Assembly (NCBI GenBank): GCA_964462125.1
Contig: CAYWXT010000009.1
Span: forward strand, 1 to 42,231
Direction: 5' to 3'
DNA from: JAWLFY01 sp964462125
GTDB lineage: Bacteria > Planctomycetota > Planctomycetia > Pirellulales > Pirellulaceae
DNA: 42,231 nucleotides
The stretch's first letter is position 1. Every line of letters begins with the position of its first letter. Position numbers and translations under genes: made by a program. This document shows positions 25,314 through 34,533 of this stretch, in pieces. The notes under the pieces are model-generated. The model was given only the letters and a program-made list of their open reading frames with translations, did not search any database and was not told where the DNA came from.

Positions 25314-27226
25314 CATTCTCGAACCGGAATTCTCCAGACGTCGCCCCCTGGTCTGCCAGCCGCGGCCCCGCCCCACTCGATCACCAACTCCGCGTCGTTT
25401 AAGCACACTCGCGGATAGCATCGCTGGTCCCCCGCTTGGCCATCGCCCCCAGCCTCGATGAGCCAGCCCAGTGGTTGCCTTGGTCCCAACGACGCCGCAA
25501 CAACCAATGCTGCGTTCCGAATCGATACTCCGAAATCGGGGTGATAGATCGATTCACACAGCAAACCTTTGCCTTCACCAAGCAATCGCACCCGGCGCCC
25601 GCCGTGGCCATCGCCCGACGCATCCGCCAATGCCTCCCGGCACTGAACCGAATAAACCTCGGGAACCGAGACGTTTTCATCGCCAGTCTCCCGCGATACC
25701 GACTCCAGACCGACCTGAAACTCAGGGGCAAACTGAAGACGGCTCGAAAGCTGATGTCGGCCCTCCCCCTCGAACCAATCAATGATCATCCAAAGCGCAT
25801 CCGCATACGATGACTCATCAATGATGACTGCCCTGACGGTCTCCGCCACACCGAGACGCCGGTAGGCATCGTGCGCTGCGACACACCATCGAAGCTGCGC
25901 ATGAGCACCCCGCCGCTTCCACAACACGTGACCGCGATCTCCCATTCGGAACCGCGACCACACGTCGCACTGATCGCGTCCGTCGATCGAAACCGTGTTG
26001 TGGCTGAGCGTCGATCGGCATCGCTGCCGGGCCGCGGAGTCCTCGTAATCATACGTGCCTGTGTCGACCAAAAAACGCCGCCCCGAGATCGAGGCCTCCA
26101 ATCCCAACAAATCGGCGTGCCCATGGGCGGGCAAGTGGTCACAGGCAACGGCACCAGTATCAAAAACAAGACAATCATCGCCGCTGCGCGATCGCCAGAC
26201 CCAATAATCCTCGTCCGCCTGAGGATTCGCTTCCCCTGCCGGCGCCGCCCCACAAAGCACCTCCGGCGCCGGGGTCTCCCCAATGACCGAGTCGCCAAAC
26301 AATGGAACCTGACCGTCCGGGTGGATAATGCCTTCTAAAAACTCCGCCATCCTCGCCGCAATCGGACCGGCACTGGAAACGCCGTCGGCCCATTCTTCCG
26401 CTTCCGCAATCTCAATCACGGCCAGCAGCATTAGCGCATGGTAGGTCGGTGTTCGCTCAAAATGTTCCCCGGTTGGCAGCACCTGACGCTGCAACTCGCG
26501 ATGCGTCCAACGCCGCAACCGCTGGCGCGGGAGCCGAAAATCTCCTTCGACAACCGCCTCCGCGATCGTCAAGGTGCGAAGATTCTCCAGGAGATGATTT
26601 CCCCCCAAATCCCACTCCAAATGGCTCGCGAGCCAATCGATCTGCCCAGCCAGACTCTGCCAAAACGCTCCGCCGAGGTCCTTCGGGATGTCGGACCGCG
26701 CCGCCAGCATCAACCATTGAGGAACCCGCTGGGAGATACAAAACGGATGCCAGGCATCCGGATCGGCGTGCGGGCTCTGGTGCCGAGGTTCGCGCAACCA
26801 ATCCCCTATCAGGGACCAGGCTGCGTCGATCGAAACCTGAGACGCGAGCTCCAGAAGAGACTCGTGATAATGAAGATGGAACCGCCACAGTCGCGGGGCG
26901 TCCGGTTGCCAATCGATCGACAGCCGCTCTCGGTCCCGACCGGTTCGCAGGTCGCGGCAATCGTTCAGAAAGCGGAACCGTCCCGCCGCCATCGCCTGCA
27001 GCGACGCCGCGTCCTGACGCTCAGGCCACAACGATTCACGGCGGGCCGCCATCGCTCGCAGCAACGGCTTGGCCCCGGCGCGCAGCCCGCGGCCCGAAAC
27101 AGGGAATACGTAACGGCGCCGAAAACGGCCCGCGATCCTGGACTCCGCCTGCCGGTACGCTCGCCAAGCAAACTGCGATGGCTGATGATAGCGAGCCAAC
27201 GCCATGGCGCGACGCACCTTGGACAT
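25313..27226 (-). CDS. Heparinase II/III family protein
   Basis: A 637-residue protein of the heparinase II/III (alginate lyase-like) superfamily: an alpha/alpha toroid in the first half (WNLGG-like block at DLGGNHLLENLRTL) followed by the beta-sandwich module with HGHADLLGLEASISGRRF then LVDTGTYDYEDS, CRSTLSHNTVSIDGRDQ and HPDFG-like blocks. No signal peptide is visible. Genes of this kind, next to a bi-domain oxidoreductase, a WbuB-like glycosyltransferase and wecB, recur in many bacterial polysaccharide clusters. They may act on a uronate-containing glycan. The start is taken as ATG 27226, which overlaps the previous stop as TGATG; GTG 27229 is equivalent. Confidence 0.88.
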   Translation of the reverse strand: MSKVRRAMALARYHQPSQFAWRAYRQAESRIAGRFRRRYVFPVSGRGLRAGAKPLLRAMAARRESLWPERQDAASLQAMAAGRFRFLNDCRDLRTGRDRERLSIDWQPDAPRLWRFHLHYHESLLELASQVSIDAAWSLIGDWLREPRHQSPHADPDAWHPFCISQRVPQWLMLAARSDIPKDLGGAFWQSLAGQIDWLASHLEWDLGGNHLLENLRTLTIAEAVVEGDFRLPRQRLRRWTHRELQRQVLPTGEHFERTPTYHALMLLAVIEIAEAEEWADGVSSAGPIAARMAEFLEGIIHPDGQVPLFGDSVIGETPAPEVLCGAAPAGEANPQADEDYWVWRSRSGDDCLVFDTGAVACDHLPAHGHADLLGLEASISGRRFLVDTGTYDYEDSAARQRCRSTLSHNTVSIDGRDQCDVWSRFRMGDRGHVLWKRRGAHAQLRWCVAAHDAYRRLGVAETVRAVIIDESSYADALWMIIDWFEGEGRHQLSSRLQFAPEFQVGLESVSRETGDENVSVPEVYSVQCREALADASGDGHGGRRVRLLGEGKGLLCESIYHPDFGVSIRNAALVVAASLGPRQPLGWLIEAGGDGQAGDQRCYPRVCLNDAELVIEWGGAAAGRPGGDVWRIPVRE

Positions 27227-28518
27227 CACGACTTTTCGTGCATCGCGATCGGGATAACGCTCCCCAAGGTTTCGCTATCCCGCTCCCCGGCCACCGTTGC
27301 CAGGATCGAACATAACTCTCCTGCGAGCCGATCCCGGTCATAATGCGCGACCACATACCGCCGAGCCGACCGACCCGCCTCCCGCATCCATACCGGCGAA
27401 TCCGCCATCTCCGTCACCACGCGGACTAGGTCGTGCGCGTCATCCGGCTCCATCGGCAAACCACCACCGGCCGACGTCACGATGTCCCGCGCCGGACCCT
27501 TCACACCCATGATGATCGGCCGCTCCATCGCCATGGACTCAAAAATCTTGGAAGGGATCACGGTACCAAATAGTTCTGTCCCCTTGAGATGCACCAAACA
27601 GCAACTGGAACTCGCCAGTACCGCCGGCACTTGAGTTCTCGGCATTCGGCCGGTAAACCGAACCAAGGCGCCGACCCCTTCTCGCTCCGCCTGCGCTTCC
27701 AGGGCACGGCGATTCGCACCGTCACCGACCAACAAGAACGCGATGTCGTCCCGACCTCGATCGAGCAACTCGCGGGCGGCTGCGATCACCACGTCCAACC
27801 CGTGTGCCATCCCGATGGTGCCCACGTAGCTGCAAACAAACTTTCCTTCCAAGCCGTGTTGCCGCAGGAATCGCCGGTCGGCCGACTGCGGTGGAAAGCT
27901 AGCCGCATCGATCCCATTGGTGATTACGGAGATCTTCCCCGCAGCCGCCGGGAACTTGGCCGTGATCTTGTCACGGTAACCCGTTCCCACAGCCACAATG
28001 TGGTCGGCTGCCAGGTACATCCGCCGCTCGAGCCACTCCAGGAACTGGATGATCGGACCCCGCCGCATCGCTCCGACGGCCGCGATCGACTCGGGCCAGA
28101 TGTCCCGGATCTCCAGGACGAGCGGACAGCGTTTGAACCGCGCTACCCAAATCCCGGCCCAGCCACAAAAGAACTGGGGCGAGGTCGCGATCACGATGTC
28201 GGGGCGCGACAGCGTCCGTGAGACCCACAGCGAACTCAGAAAGTAACTCAGAAAGTTGATGATCCGCCGCAGCGTCCCGGCATTCGGGGCGACGTACGTC
28301 CAGACCCGCACCACACGGATGCCATCGATCTCCTCGACCTGCCGGCGGCAACGATTCTGGTAGCCGTCGAAAACAACACCATCAGGACAATTCGGCGCGC
28401 AAGTGACCACGGTCACCTCATGTCCCGCCTGAACCCAACGACGACAATGCTCGAACGTCCGCGTCGCCGGAGCGTTGACTTCGGGAGGAAAGTAATGAGA
28501 AAAGAAAACGATTTTCAT
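27226..28518 (-). CDS. GT4 glycosyltransferase, WbuB-like
   Basis: A 430-residue GT-B fold transferase. The N-terminus FFSHYFPPEVNAPATRTFEH and the phrase WTYVAPNAGTLRRIINFLSYF resemble WbuB, the L-fucosamine transferase of O-antigen synthesis. The C-terminal nucleotide-sugar site reads VIPSKIFESMAMERPIIMG, with the Glu of the E-x7-E region. FLSSLWVSRTL and similar stretches suggest a peripheral membrane contact. The sugar added is not known. The next gene begins within its stop codon. A 69-base gap separates it from the bi-domain oxidoreductase gene before it. Confidence 0.9.
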   Translation of the reverse strand: MKIVFFSHYFPPEVNAPATRTFEHCRRWVQAGHEVTVVTCAPNCPDGVVFDGYQNRCRRQVEEIDGIRVVRVWTYVAPNAGTLRRIINFLSYFLSSLWVSRTLSRPDIVIATSPQFFCGWAGIWVARFKRCPLVLEIRDIWPESIAAVGAMRRGPIIQFLEWLERRMYLAADHIVAVGTGYRDKITAKFPAAAGKISVITNGIDAASFPPQSADRRFLRQHGLEGKFVCSYVGTIGMAHGLDVVIAAARELLDRGRDDIAFLLVGDGANRRALEAQAEREGVGALVRFTGRMPRTQVPAVLASSSCCLVHLKGTELFGTVIPSKIFESMAMERPIIMGVKGPARDIVTSAGGGLPMEPDDAHDLVRVVTEMADSPVWMREAGRSARRYVVAHYDRDRLAGELCSILATVAGERDSETLGSVIPIAMHEKS

Positions 28519-28587
28519 AATGGTTGCAATCTCGGAGATCTCGGTGGCGTAACCAACGGACCAAACCCATCCGACCCCCAGGCCTCC

Positions 28588-30747
28588 CTACACCGCCGCC
28601 TGCAGATCAATCGCGACCTTCGACACTTCGAACAATTCCTCAGCCGCGATCGGCCGGGCTCCCCCGTTCCGCAGCACATCGATAAACGCCGCCAATTCGG
28701 CCGCATGCCCCTTGTCCTGTTTCCGCGTCTTCAACTTCCGTTTGCCGCCGATCTCGCGCGACACCCGAAAATTCTCACACACACAAACCTTTCCACCCGC
28801 GAAGACTTCGACACGTTCTTTCGGAAAATCTTTGCTGCCGTTGGCCAGGTAATGGATCGTTGCGATCGACCCGTCGTTGAAACTCAGTTGAATCGCGACA
28901 CAATCCCCCAACCGGCCCTCCCCTCCCCGCATCGAATGGATGTTCGCATCCACGATCGGTGCATCGGCAAGGAACCGAGCCAGGTCGATAAAGTGGCACG
29001 CCTCGCCGACGATCCGTCCGCCGCCGACCTCGCGGTCCTGGGTCCAGTGTCCCGCAGGGATCATCCCGGCGTTGACCGTCATCACAATCGCCTTACTACC
29101 AGGACTCGAACGAAGCCACTGCTTGATTGCAACCATGTGCGGTGAAAACCGGCGGTTGAAGCCAACCATCAACAGCGGCTCCGGATGCTGGGCCGAGCAT
29201 TCCATGACACACACCAGCTCATCGATGGACATCGCCAGCGGCTTTTCAACAAACACATGCTTGCCAGCGGCCAAGGCATCGCAAACCATTTTGGCGTGCA
29301 GGTGATGCGGGGTGGTGATGAAGACCGCATCGACGCGGGAATCCGCCAGAACATCGGCGGCATCGCTCGCGGCGTGTTGGAAGCCAAATTTCCTTTGGGC
29401 GTAGGCGGCCGACACCCCGCTGCCGCTGACCACACATTGTTTGACAACCCCATCGATGGGCAGCAGCGGCATCAGCATCCGCGTTGAGAACCCCCCCGCC
29501 CCGATGAACGCACACGACAGCGCCCGCCCCACACCCACGACCTTCGCCGAACACTCGCCACTCCCTGCCGCCGAACTCGCCGAGAGCTCTGACTTCTCCC
29601 CCATCGCCGAACCATCGCCCAAACCGTCACCACCTCCGGCAACGACTCCTCCATATTCCAACAAAATCCCCATCGCCCCCGACTCCCCGACCGCCTGATA
29701 CGCTTTCAGGGCATCATCAAAGAGGAACCGATGGGTGACCAGCGGATCGACGTCGATTTTCCCCTCGGCCATCAGCTGCAGCACCGCCTGAAAATTTCGC
29801 TGTTCCGTCCAGCGCACGAAGCCGATCGGGTAATCCAAGCCCCGCTGTTCGTAGTTCTCGTCGTACCGCCCCGGCCCATACGAGCACGACACCTGGAACG
29901 ACAGCTCCTTCTCATAGAAATCGGCCCGCTGCAAACTCAGCCCCACGACGCCGACCAGCACGATCCGTCCTCGCTGCCGGCACATCGTTGCCGATTGATG
30001 GATCAGTGTGTCACTTTTGGTCGACGCTGTGACCAGCACGGCATCGACGCCGACACCGCCAGTCCACTGGTCAGCAACCGACACCGGATCCTGGCCAGCT
30101 GCGAGATCACAAACGTCGGCCCCGAACTGCCGCGCCAGCTGCAATTTTTTCGAATCAAAATCGACCCCCAGCACCTGACATCCATGGGCGCGCAAGATCT
30201 GCACCGCCAGCAGCCCGATCAAACCGAGCCCACTGACAACGACCTTTTCCCCCAAGGTCGGCTGGATCAACCGCACGCCCTGCAGCGCGATCGCAGCGAC
30301 GACGGTGAACGCCGCCTGTTGATCACTGACCAATTCCGGAACTTTGGCCGTCAGCTTCTCTGGTATAACGACCTGCTCGGCATGGGGGCCGTTGCTAACG
30401 ACGCGGCTGCCGGGCGCGAGGCCACTCGCCGGATCAGCCTCAATCACCTGGCCGACGTTGCAGTACCCCAACGGGATTGGAGTATCGAGTTTCGCCTTGA
30501 CCGCCTCGAAAGTGGTCCACAGCCCATCGGTTTTGATCTTTTGCAGGACCTGCTTGACCTTATCCGGCTGAGAGCGTGCCTTGGCGATCAGCCCTCCCTT
30601 GCCGAAGTCAATCAGCATCTTCTCGGTACCCAAGGAGACCAAAGAGATCGACGTTCTCACCGCCACACCCCGAGCCCCACGCCGAGGCACCGGCACCTCG
30701 GCCAACAACGTCTCCCCGCTACCGAGATTCTGCAGGACTTGCTTCAT
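28588..30747 (-). CDS. Bi-domain oxidoreductase (alcohol dehydrogenase-like + Gfo/Idh/MocA)
   Basis: A 719-residue fusion. The first half is a medium-chain dehydrogenase/reductase (LGYCNVGQVIEA, then the NAD-binding GLGLIGLLAVQ and QRGRIVLVGVVGLS). A Gly/Ser-rich linker leads to the second half, a Gfo/Idh/MocA dehydrogenase with its own Rossmann motif CAFIGAGGFS, VFITTPHHLHAKM, the EKP signature FVEKPLAMSIDEL and GRIVGEACHFIDLARFL. Such fusions occur in polysaccharide clusters beside heparinase-type genes and probably make or modify an activated sugar; the reaction is unknown. ATG 30747 (MKQVLQNL) is the family-like start; the longer frame to 30882 would run into the preceding glycosyltransferase gene. 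Confidence 0.88.
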   Translation of the reverse strand: MKQVLQNLGSGETLLAEVPVPRRGARGVAVRTSISLVSLGTEKMLIDFGKGGLIAKARSQPDKVKQVLQKIKTDGLWTTFEAVKAKLDTPIPLGYCNVGQVIEADPASGLAPGSRVVSNGPHAEQVVIPEKLTAKVPELVSDQQAAFTVVAAIALQGVRLIQPTLGEKVVVSGLGLIGLLAVQILRAHGCQVLGVDFDSKKLQLARQFGADVCDLAAGQDPVSVADQWTGGVGVDAVLVTASTKSDTLIHQSATMCRQRGRIVLVGVVGLSLQRADFYEKELSFQVSCSYGPGRYDENYEQRGLDYPIGFVRWTEQRNFQAVLQLMAEGKIDVDPLVTHRFLFDDALKAYQAVGESGAMGILLEYGGVVAGGGDGLGDGSAMGEKSELSASSAAGSGECSAKVVGVGRALSCAFIGAGGFSTRMLMPLLPIDGVVKQCVVSGSGVSAAYAQRKFGFQHAASDAADVLADSRVDAVFITTPHHLHAKMVCDALAAGKHVFVEKPLAMSIDELVCVMECSAQHPEPLLMVGFNRRFSPHMVAIKQWLRSSPGSKAIVMTVNAGMIPAGHWTQDREVGGGRIVGEACHFIDLARFLADAPIVDANIHSMRGGEGRLGDCVAIQLSFNDGSIATIHYLANGSKDFPKERVEVFAGGKVCVCENFRVSREIGGKRKLKTRKQDKGHAAELAAFIDVLRNGGARPIAAEELFEVSKVAIDLQAAV

Positions 30748-30823
30748 CAAACTGTTCGCTCGTTTCCCACGACCCGTAGCCACGCACAGCAGTACGGTCT
30801 GTCGCGACGCGCCATCCACACTT

Positions 30824-31954
30824 TCAACAACGCTCCCGATCCGTATGTACCCCAAGAACTCTAGCGACTCGAGGCCAAACATTCTTAACGTCGTACCGCT
30901 CCATTTCCTTCAGGTTATTAGTCGCCATCTTACATCGCAGATGCGGCGATTCGATGAGCTTAATCAAACCCTTACAAATAGCGTCAACTGAACCCGGCTC
31001 AATAATTACTCCGTTAACGCCATCGCAAACCACTTCTGAATTGCTCGCCACATCCGTTGTCACGACGGGTAACCCACATGCCATGGCTTGCAGCAATGCA
31101 TTAGACATCCCCTCAGAGAACGTCGGAAACACAAACACGTCAGAACCCCGCAACAACTCAACGACCTCATCATTCTTGACCCATCCGCGAAAATCGACCA
31201 TAGACCCGATGCCCAAATCACGCGATTGCGACACGAGTTCGCCATAAAGCTCCCCCCCGCCACACATCGTCAAGTGCACATTTTTTCCAGCGTCAGACAA
31301 CTTCCGCAGTGCAGGGAGCAGAAACTGGACACCTTTATTCGCGTGCAACCACCCCACATAGATCAGTCGGACGACATCGCTTTCCTCGACGCATTTATCC
31401 TTCTTTTCACCACGTTTGGGTGCACCATACCGGCTGTTGTCGATCCAGTTGTGTACGACTGCAACCGAACTTGAAGAAAAACCAAAAAGACGCCTGATTT
31501 CGCTTGCGGCGAATTCAGTTTGGCAAACGACCGTGTCACAAGCGCCGCAAACCAGACGTACCCAAGCCGCATATGCCCGCGAACACCGTCTTGGCACTCG
31601 GGGCTGCGCGCGAAAACTCAATACTACACGTTTTCGAGAAACTTTACCTAAAACACAAACCAATCCCTTTTCGCAAATGCTTAGTGGTGCAAATCCAGAA
31701 AATACTAATACCACGTCGACCCGAGAAAAAACCAAGTGCCCCGTGCATTTGAACAATCGTATTGCGGCGTCAAAGGCGCGCACGACAATATACGGCGGCG
31801 GAAGGGAACGCTGCGTTGAATCCACCAGTATCCATTCCACTTCCTCGGAAATCGGGCTAGCTACCAGCGATCGACAAGCATATACCTGCCCCCCCTCGGT
31901 CCCGTCTTTTCCAACAGAGAATCCGCCCAAAAACAAGATCTTTTGCTTTCCCAT
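30824..31954 (-). CDS. GT4 family glycosyltransferase
   Basis: A GT-B transferase of 376 residues from ATG 31954. The N-terminus KILFLGGFSVGKDGTEGGQ carries the Gly-rich acceptor loop. The C-terminal half has VRLIYVGWLHANKGVQFLLP, MCGGGELYGELV, and FPTFSEGMSNALLQAMACGL, the donor-binding E-x7-E region. The donor and acceptor are not known. The frame is open back to TTG 32026, which overlaps the preceding stop, so a 400-residue version is possible; the internal ATG fits the family better. Codon use is more A/T-rich than the flanking genes (22/60 G+C at 31,621-31,680). Confidence 0.87.
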   Translation of the reverse strand: MGKQKILFLGGFSVGKDGTEGGQVYACRSLVASPISEEVEWILVDSTQRSLPPPYIVVRAFDAAIRLFKCTGHLVFSRVDVVLVFSGFAPLSICEKGLVCVLGKVSRKRVVLSFRAQPRVPRRCSRAYAAWVRLVCGACDTVVCQTEFAASEIRRLFGFSSSSVAVVHNWIDNSRYGAPKRGEKKDKCVEESDVVRLIYVGWLHANKGVQFLLPALRKLSDAGKNVHLTMCGGGELYGELVSQSRDLGIGSMVDFRGWVKNDEVVELLRGSDVFVFPTFSEGMSNALLQAMACGLPVVTTDVASNSEVVCDGVNGVIIEPGSVDAICKGLIKLIESPHLRCKMATNNLKEMERYDVKNVWPRVARVLGVHTDRERC

Positions 31955-32022
31955 AATACCCAACCGTCGCGGCGGAACCGCAAGTGTAACACCACGCTCC
32001 CCTCGCACGCACCGCCGAACTC

Positions 32023-33126
32023 TCAACGCACGATCTCGCTCAACATCTCGTCAAACGCATCCCCGAAGCTGTCAATTCCTAGCATACTCTCCGCTCGCGC
32101 GCGATTTTGGAAACCAATCTGATCTCGCCGGCAATCGGTCATTTTTCGCAGGTGATCAATCTTCGCAGCAATGTCCTCGGGACTCGTCGGGTCGAACAAC
32201 AACTCAGCAGACCCCAACAGCCCTGGAATTTCGCTCACATGACTCGCTAGTACAGGCAAGCCAGACGCCATTGCCTCGCAGACGAAATTAGGGCACCCTT
32301 CGATCACCGACGGCAGACAGGCCGCGTCATACTGCGCGAACAGACCGTTCAACCCCGCGACCGGCCCCTGCAATCGCAGACACCCCTGAAGCTCAAATCG
32401 ATGAACCAATTCCACTGCTTGTTCATAGTACCGCGAGGGAACGGAAGACCCGTTTTCCATCAAACGCCGTGATCCGAACCAATCGACCTCAACCGCCCCA
32501 GGATGGGCCCGATTCACTATGTCCATCGCGCGAATGAACTGCAAAACATTCTTCTCTTTGCGAACGCTCGCACCTACCAACAGCGATAACGCTGTTAGCT
32601 TTGCGTTGCGAGGGCGGGGTTTGAACTCGTCGAGATCGATACAGTTGCGTACGACCCTGAGTTTGGGAACCAAGCAATGAAACCGTTCAGCAATGAAAGC
32701 GGCCTGCGTCCCGGAATTGCAGACCACGCGATCAGCGTATCTGTACGCGTTGAACCGCATTTTATATCGCAGTGGCGACTCGCCATAACTTAAACTCCGC
32801 TCTGAAACGATGATCGGAATTCGCCTGCCCCCAAGCGAACTAAACAGTCCGATCCAATTCGGGGTTCTCAAAAACGAGATGATACAATCCGGTGCCCTTC
32901 CGCGTATGACTTTCCGTATCGACATCAGCCTACCGAATTTGCTCGACGATTGAACAACGACAGGCGTAACACCGGTGGATATCACGTCAGGAAGAAAATG
33001 GTTTCGCTCGTAGTATGTCACCAGACGCACGCTATGCCCGCGATCGACAAGCGCCCTGACCAGTAACGACATTTGCCGCTGAGCCCCGCCGGATCCCAAG
33101 CTATCGATAAGACAAAGAATATCCAT
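32023..33126 (-). CDS. GT4 family glycosyltransferase
   Basis: A 367-residue GT-B transferase. It opens with the acceptor-side loop ILCLIDSLGSGGAQRQMSLL, typical of GT4 proteins acting on polyprenyl-linked glycans, and ends with the donor site PSVIEGCPNFVCEAMASGL. It is placed between the ligase-like membrane protein gene and another GT4 gene. ATG 33126 overlaps the previous stop as TGATG; GTG 33129 directly before it would add one residue. This tight spacing makes translation coupling likely. Confidence 0.9.
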   Translation of the reverse strand: MDILCLIDSLGSGGAQRQMSLLVRALVDRGHSVRLVTYYERNHFLPDVISTGVTPVVVQSSSKFGRLMSIRKVIRGRAPDCIISFLRTPNWIGLFSSLGGRRIPIIVSERSLSYGESPLRYKMRFNAYRYADRVVCNSGTQAAFIAERFHCLVPKLRVVRNCIDLDEFKPRPRNAKLTALSLLVGASVRKEKNVLQFIRAMDIVNRAHPGAVEVDWFGSRRLMENGSSVPSRYYEQAVELVHRFELQGCLRLQGPVAGLNGLFAQYDAACLPSVIEGCPNFVCEAMASGLPVLASHVSEIPGLLGSAELLFDPTSPEDIAAKIDHLRKMTDCRRDQIGFQNRARAESMLGIDSFGDAFDEMLSEIVR

Positions 33127-34433
33127 CACGAAAAACGGCGTCCCAAAAGTGCACCGTTGCCTACACTCAACAATCCAATCGCAACGCCCATCAAAACGTT
33201 GAACGGGCGGAAAATTAGAACATAATGCGACACCATGCTATGACAGACAAGCGCGAGAAACAGTAACAAACAAAACTGCTTGATTACTGGGTCAACGCAA
33301 CGCCACGACTTCAAGGCAAAAACGTACAACCAAGCCACGTAGAAAACAAAGCCTATTAGCCCGACTTCCCCCAGAATGAGGATATGGGTATTGTGAGATC
33401 CCTGGCCATACACGCCCATCGTTCGCATCACACCGAACCCATGGCCAGTAAACGGACTCTTTTGCCACAGATGCAGCCCGTGCTGGATCGCTCGGTCCCG
33501 GGAACCAAGATCCCTGCTGTCAAGTTCTTCCGACCGTCCAATTCTTTCAATGCTTTCGAGTCTTCTGCGCTGCTCCTCTTTCCATTCGAAGTGCTGATAC
33601 CCTCCAAAGAAAAACCAAAACGCGATCGCAAGCAATGTTCCGCCTACGAACCATTTCCCAATACCTCGCCCTGAACGGCGCAACTCGTATATCTGGTTCG
33701 CAAATAAAATCCCGGCGAACGTGAGCATGGCGCTTCTAGAAAACGTCAGCGTCACAGCTATGGCTAATACGATCTTCGCAAACGTATATATCGCCGTCCA
33801 GCGTGGGTGATTCTCGTGTAGCCTGCTTAGGGCAAGGACACATGTTAATGCATAGACCGCGGAGAAGCCCGCCTCGTTTGCATTCATGAAAAATCCCTGC
33901 CATCGCCCTGACCTTAGAACAACCCTAGCATCGTCCAGATTGACGTATACAAAGGTTAGAAATGGGCTTAAAAATATGGTGCAAGCACCAGCGAACGCAA
34001 TCGCGGACAAGTAAAACAGAAGCATCGACAGTGACGTGCGTAGCACGAGAACCCGCGTCGCAGCAGCCGCAACCACGACTATAAATGCTGACGCAGCGTG
34101 ACGGACGATCAACGGGGGATCCCATATGGCGACGGTTCCCAGGAATAAATAGATTGCCATGAAGGCAAGGAATGCTCGTCCCGGCGCCCCCAACGCGCGC
34201 CCCACGGAATTCCGGCACTGAACTCCCAAAAGGCACCCAGCGGCTAAGATGACGCCAGAAAGCATTCGATCCCGGCCCAAAGCCGTTCCAAAAACACCAT
34301 TCAAATTCCACAGGCAGGTCGCGCAGAACAACGCAAATAGCGCATACAACCACGCCGCGCGATCTGGCGCCGCGTTATGCCGCGCACGGCTGGCACCTTG
34401 AGACGTGGGAATCATCGTGTTGATTGTAGACAT
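33126..34433 (-). CDS. O-antigen ligase/polymerase-type membrane protein
   Basis: A 435-residue polytopic protein with about ten or more hydrophobic helices (for example LYALFALFCATCLW, MLLFYLSAIAFAGACTIFL, GLIGFVFYVAWLYVFAL). The Wzy_C/WaaL signature loop is visible as GFGVMRTMG then SHNTHILILGEVGLIG, where the Asn-His region is expected to contact the lipid-linked glycan. In a Wzx/Wzy locus it would be either the polymerase Wzy or the ligase WaaL; the sequence does not decide. A second member of the superfamily lies at 39,847. The gene has low G+C. Confidence 0.85.
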   Translation of the reverse strand: MSTINTMIPTSQGASRARHNAAPDRAAWLYALFALFCATCLWNLNGVFGTALGRDRMLSGVILAAGCLLGVQCRNSVGRALGAPGRAFLAFMAIYLFLGTVAIWDPPLIVRHAASAFIVVVAAAATRVLVLRTSLSMLLFYLSAIAFAGACTIFLSPFLTFVYVNLDDARVVLRSGRWQGFFMNANEAGFSAVYALTCVLALSRLHENHPRWTAIYTFAKIVLAIAVTLTFSRSAMLTFAGILFANQIYELRRSGRGIGKWFVGGTLLAIAFWFFFGGYQHFEWKEEQRRRLESIERIGRSEELDSRDLGSRDRAIQHGLHLWQKSPFTGHGFGVMRTMGVYGQGSHNTHILILGEVGLIGFVFYVAWLYVFALKSWRCVDPVIKQFCLLLFLALVCHSMVSHYVLIFRPFNVLMGVAIGLLSVGNGALLGRRFS

Positions 34434-34533
34434 TTAAAATTGACCATGCTCACCTTCCCCAAACCGCGATTTCGTAGCAGCTCCACCGCGGCGCCCAACC
34501 GATCCGATCCGATCCAATGGAGGTAATGCGCCT

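Noticed and set aside
27226..28518. Calling this gene wbuB outright
   Set aside because: Resemblance is to the general WbuB-like group; the donor sugar cannot be read from the sequence.
29731..30864. 377-codon + strand frame opposite the bi-domain oxidoreductase
   Set aside because: Opposite a gene with two Rossmann motifs and the EKP signature; no family resemblance.
34501..34515. GATCC x3 before the ligase-like gene, considered as a regulatory site
   Set aside because: Too short and simple to tell from chance; mentioned only in the gene entry.
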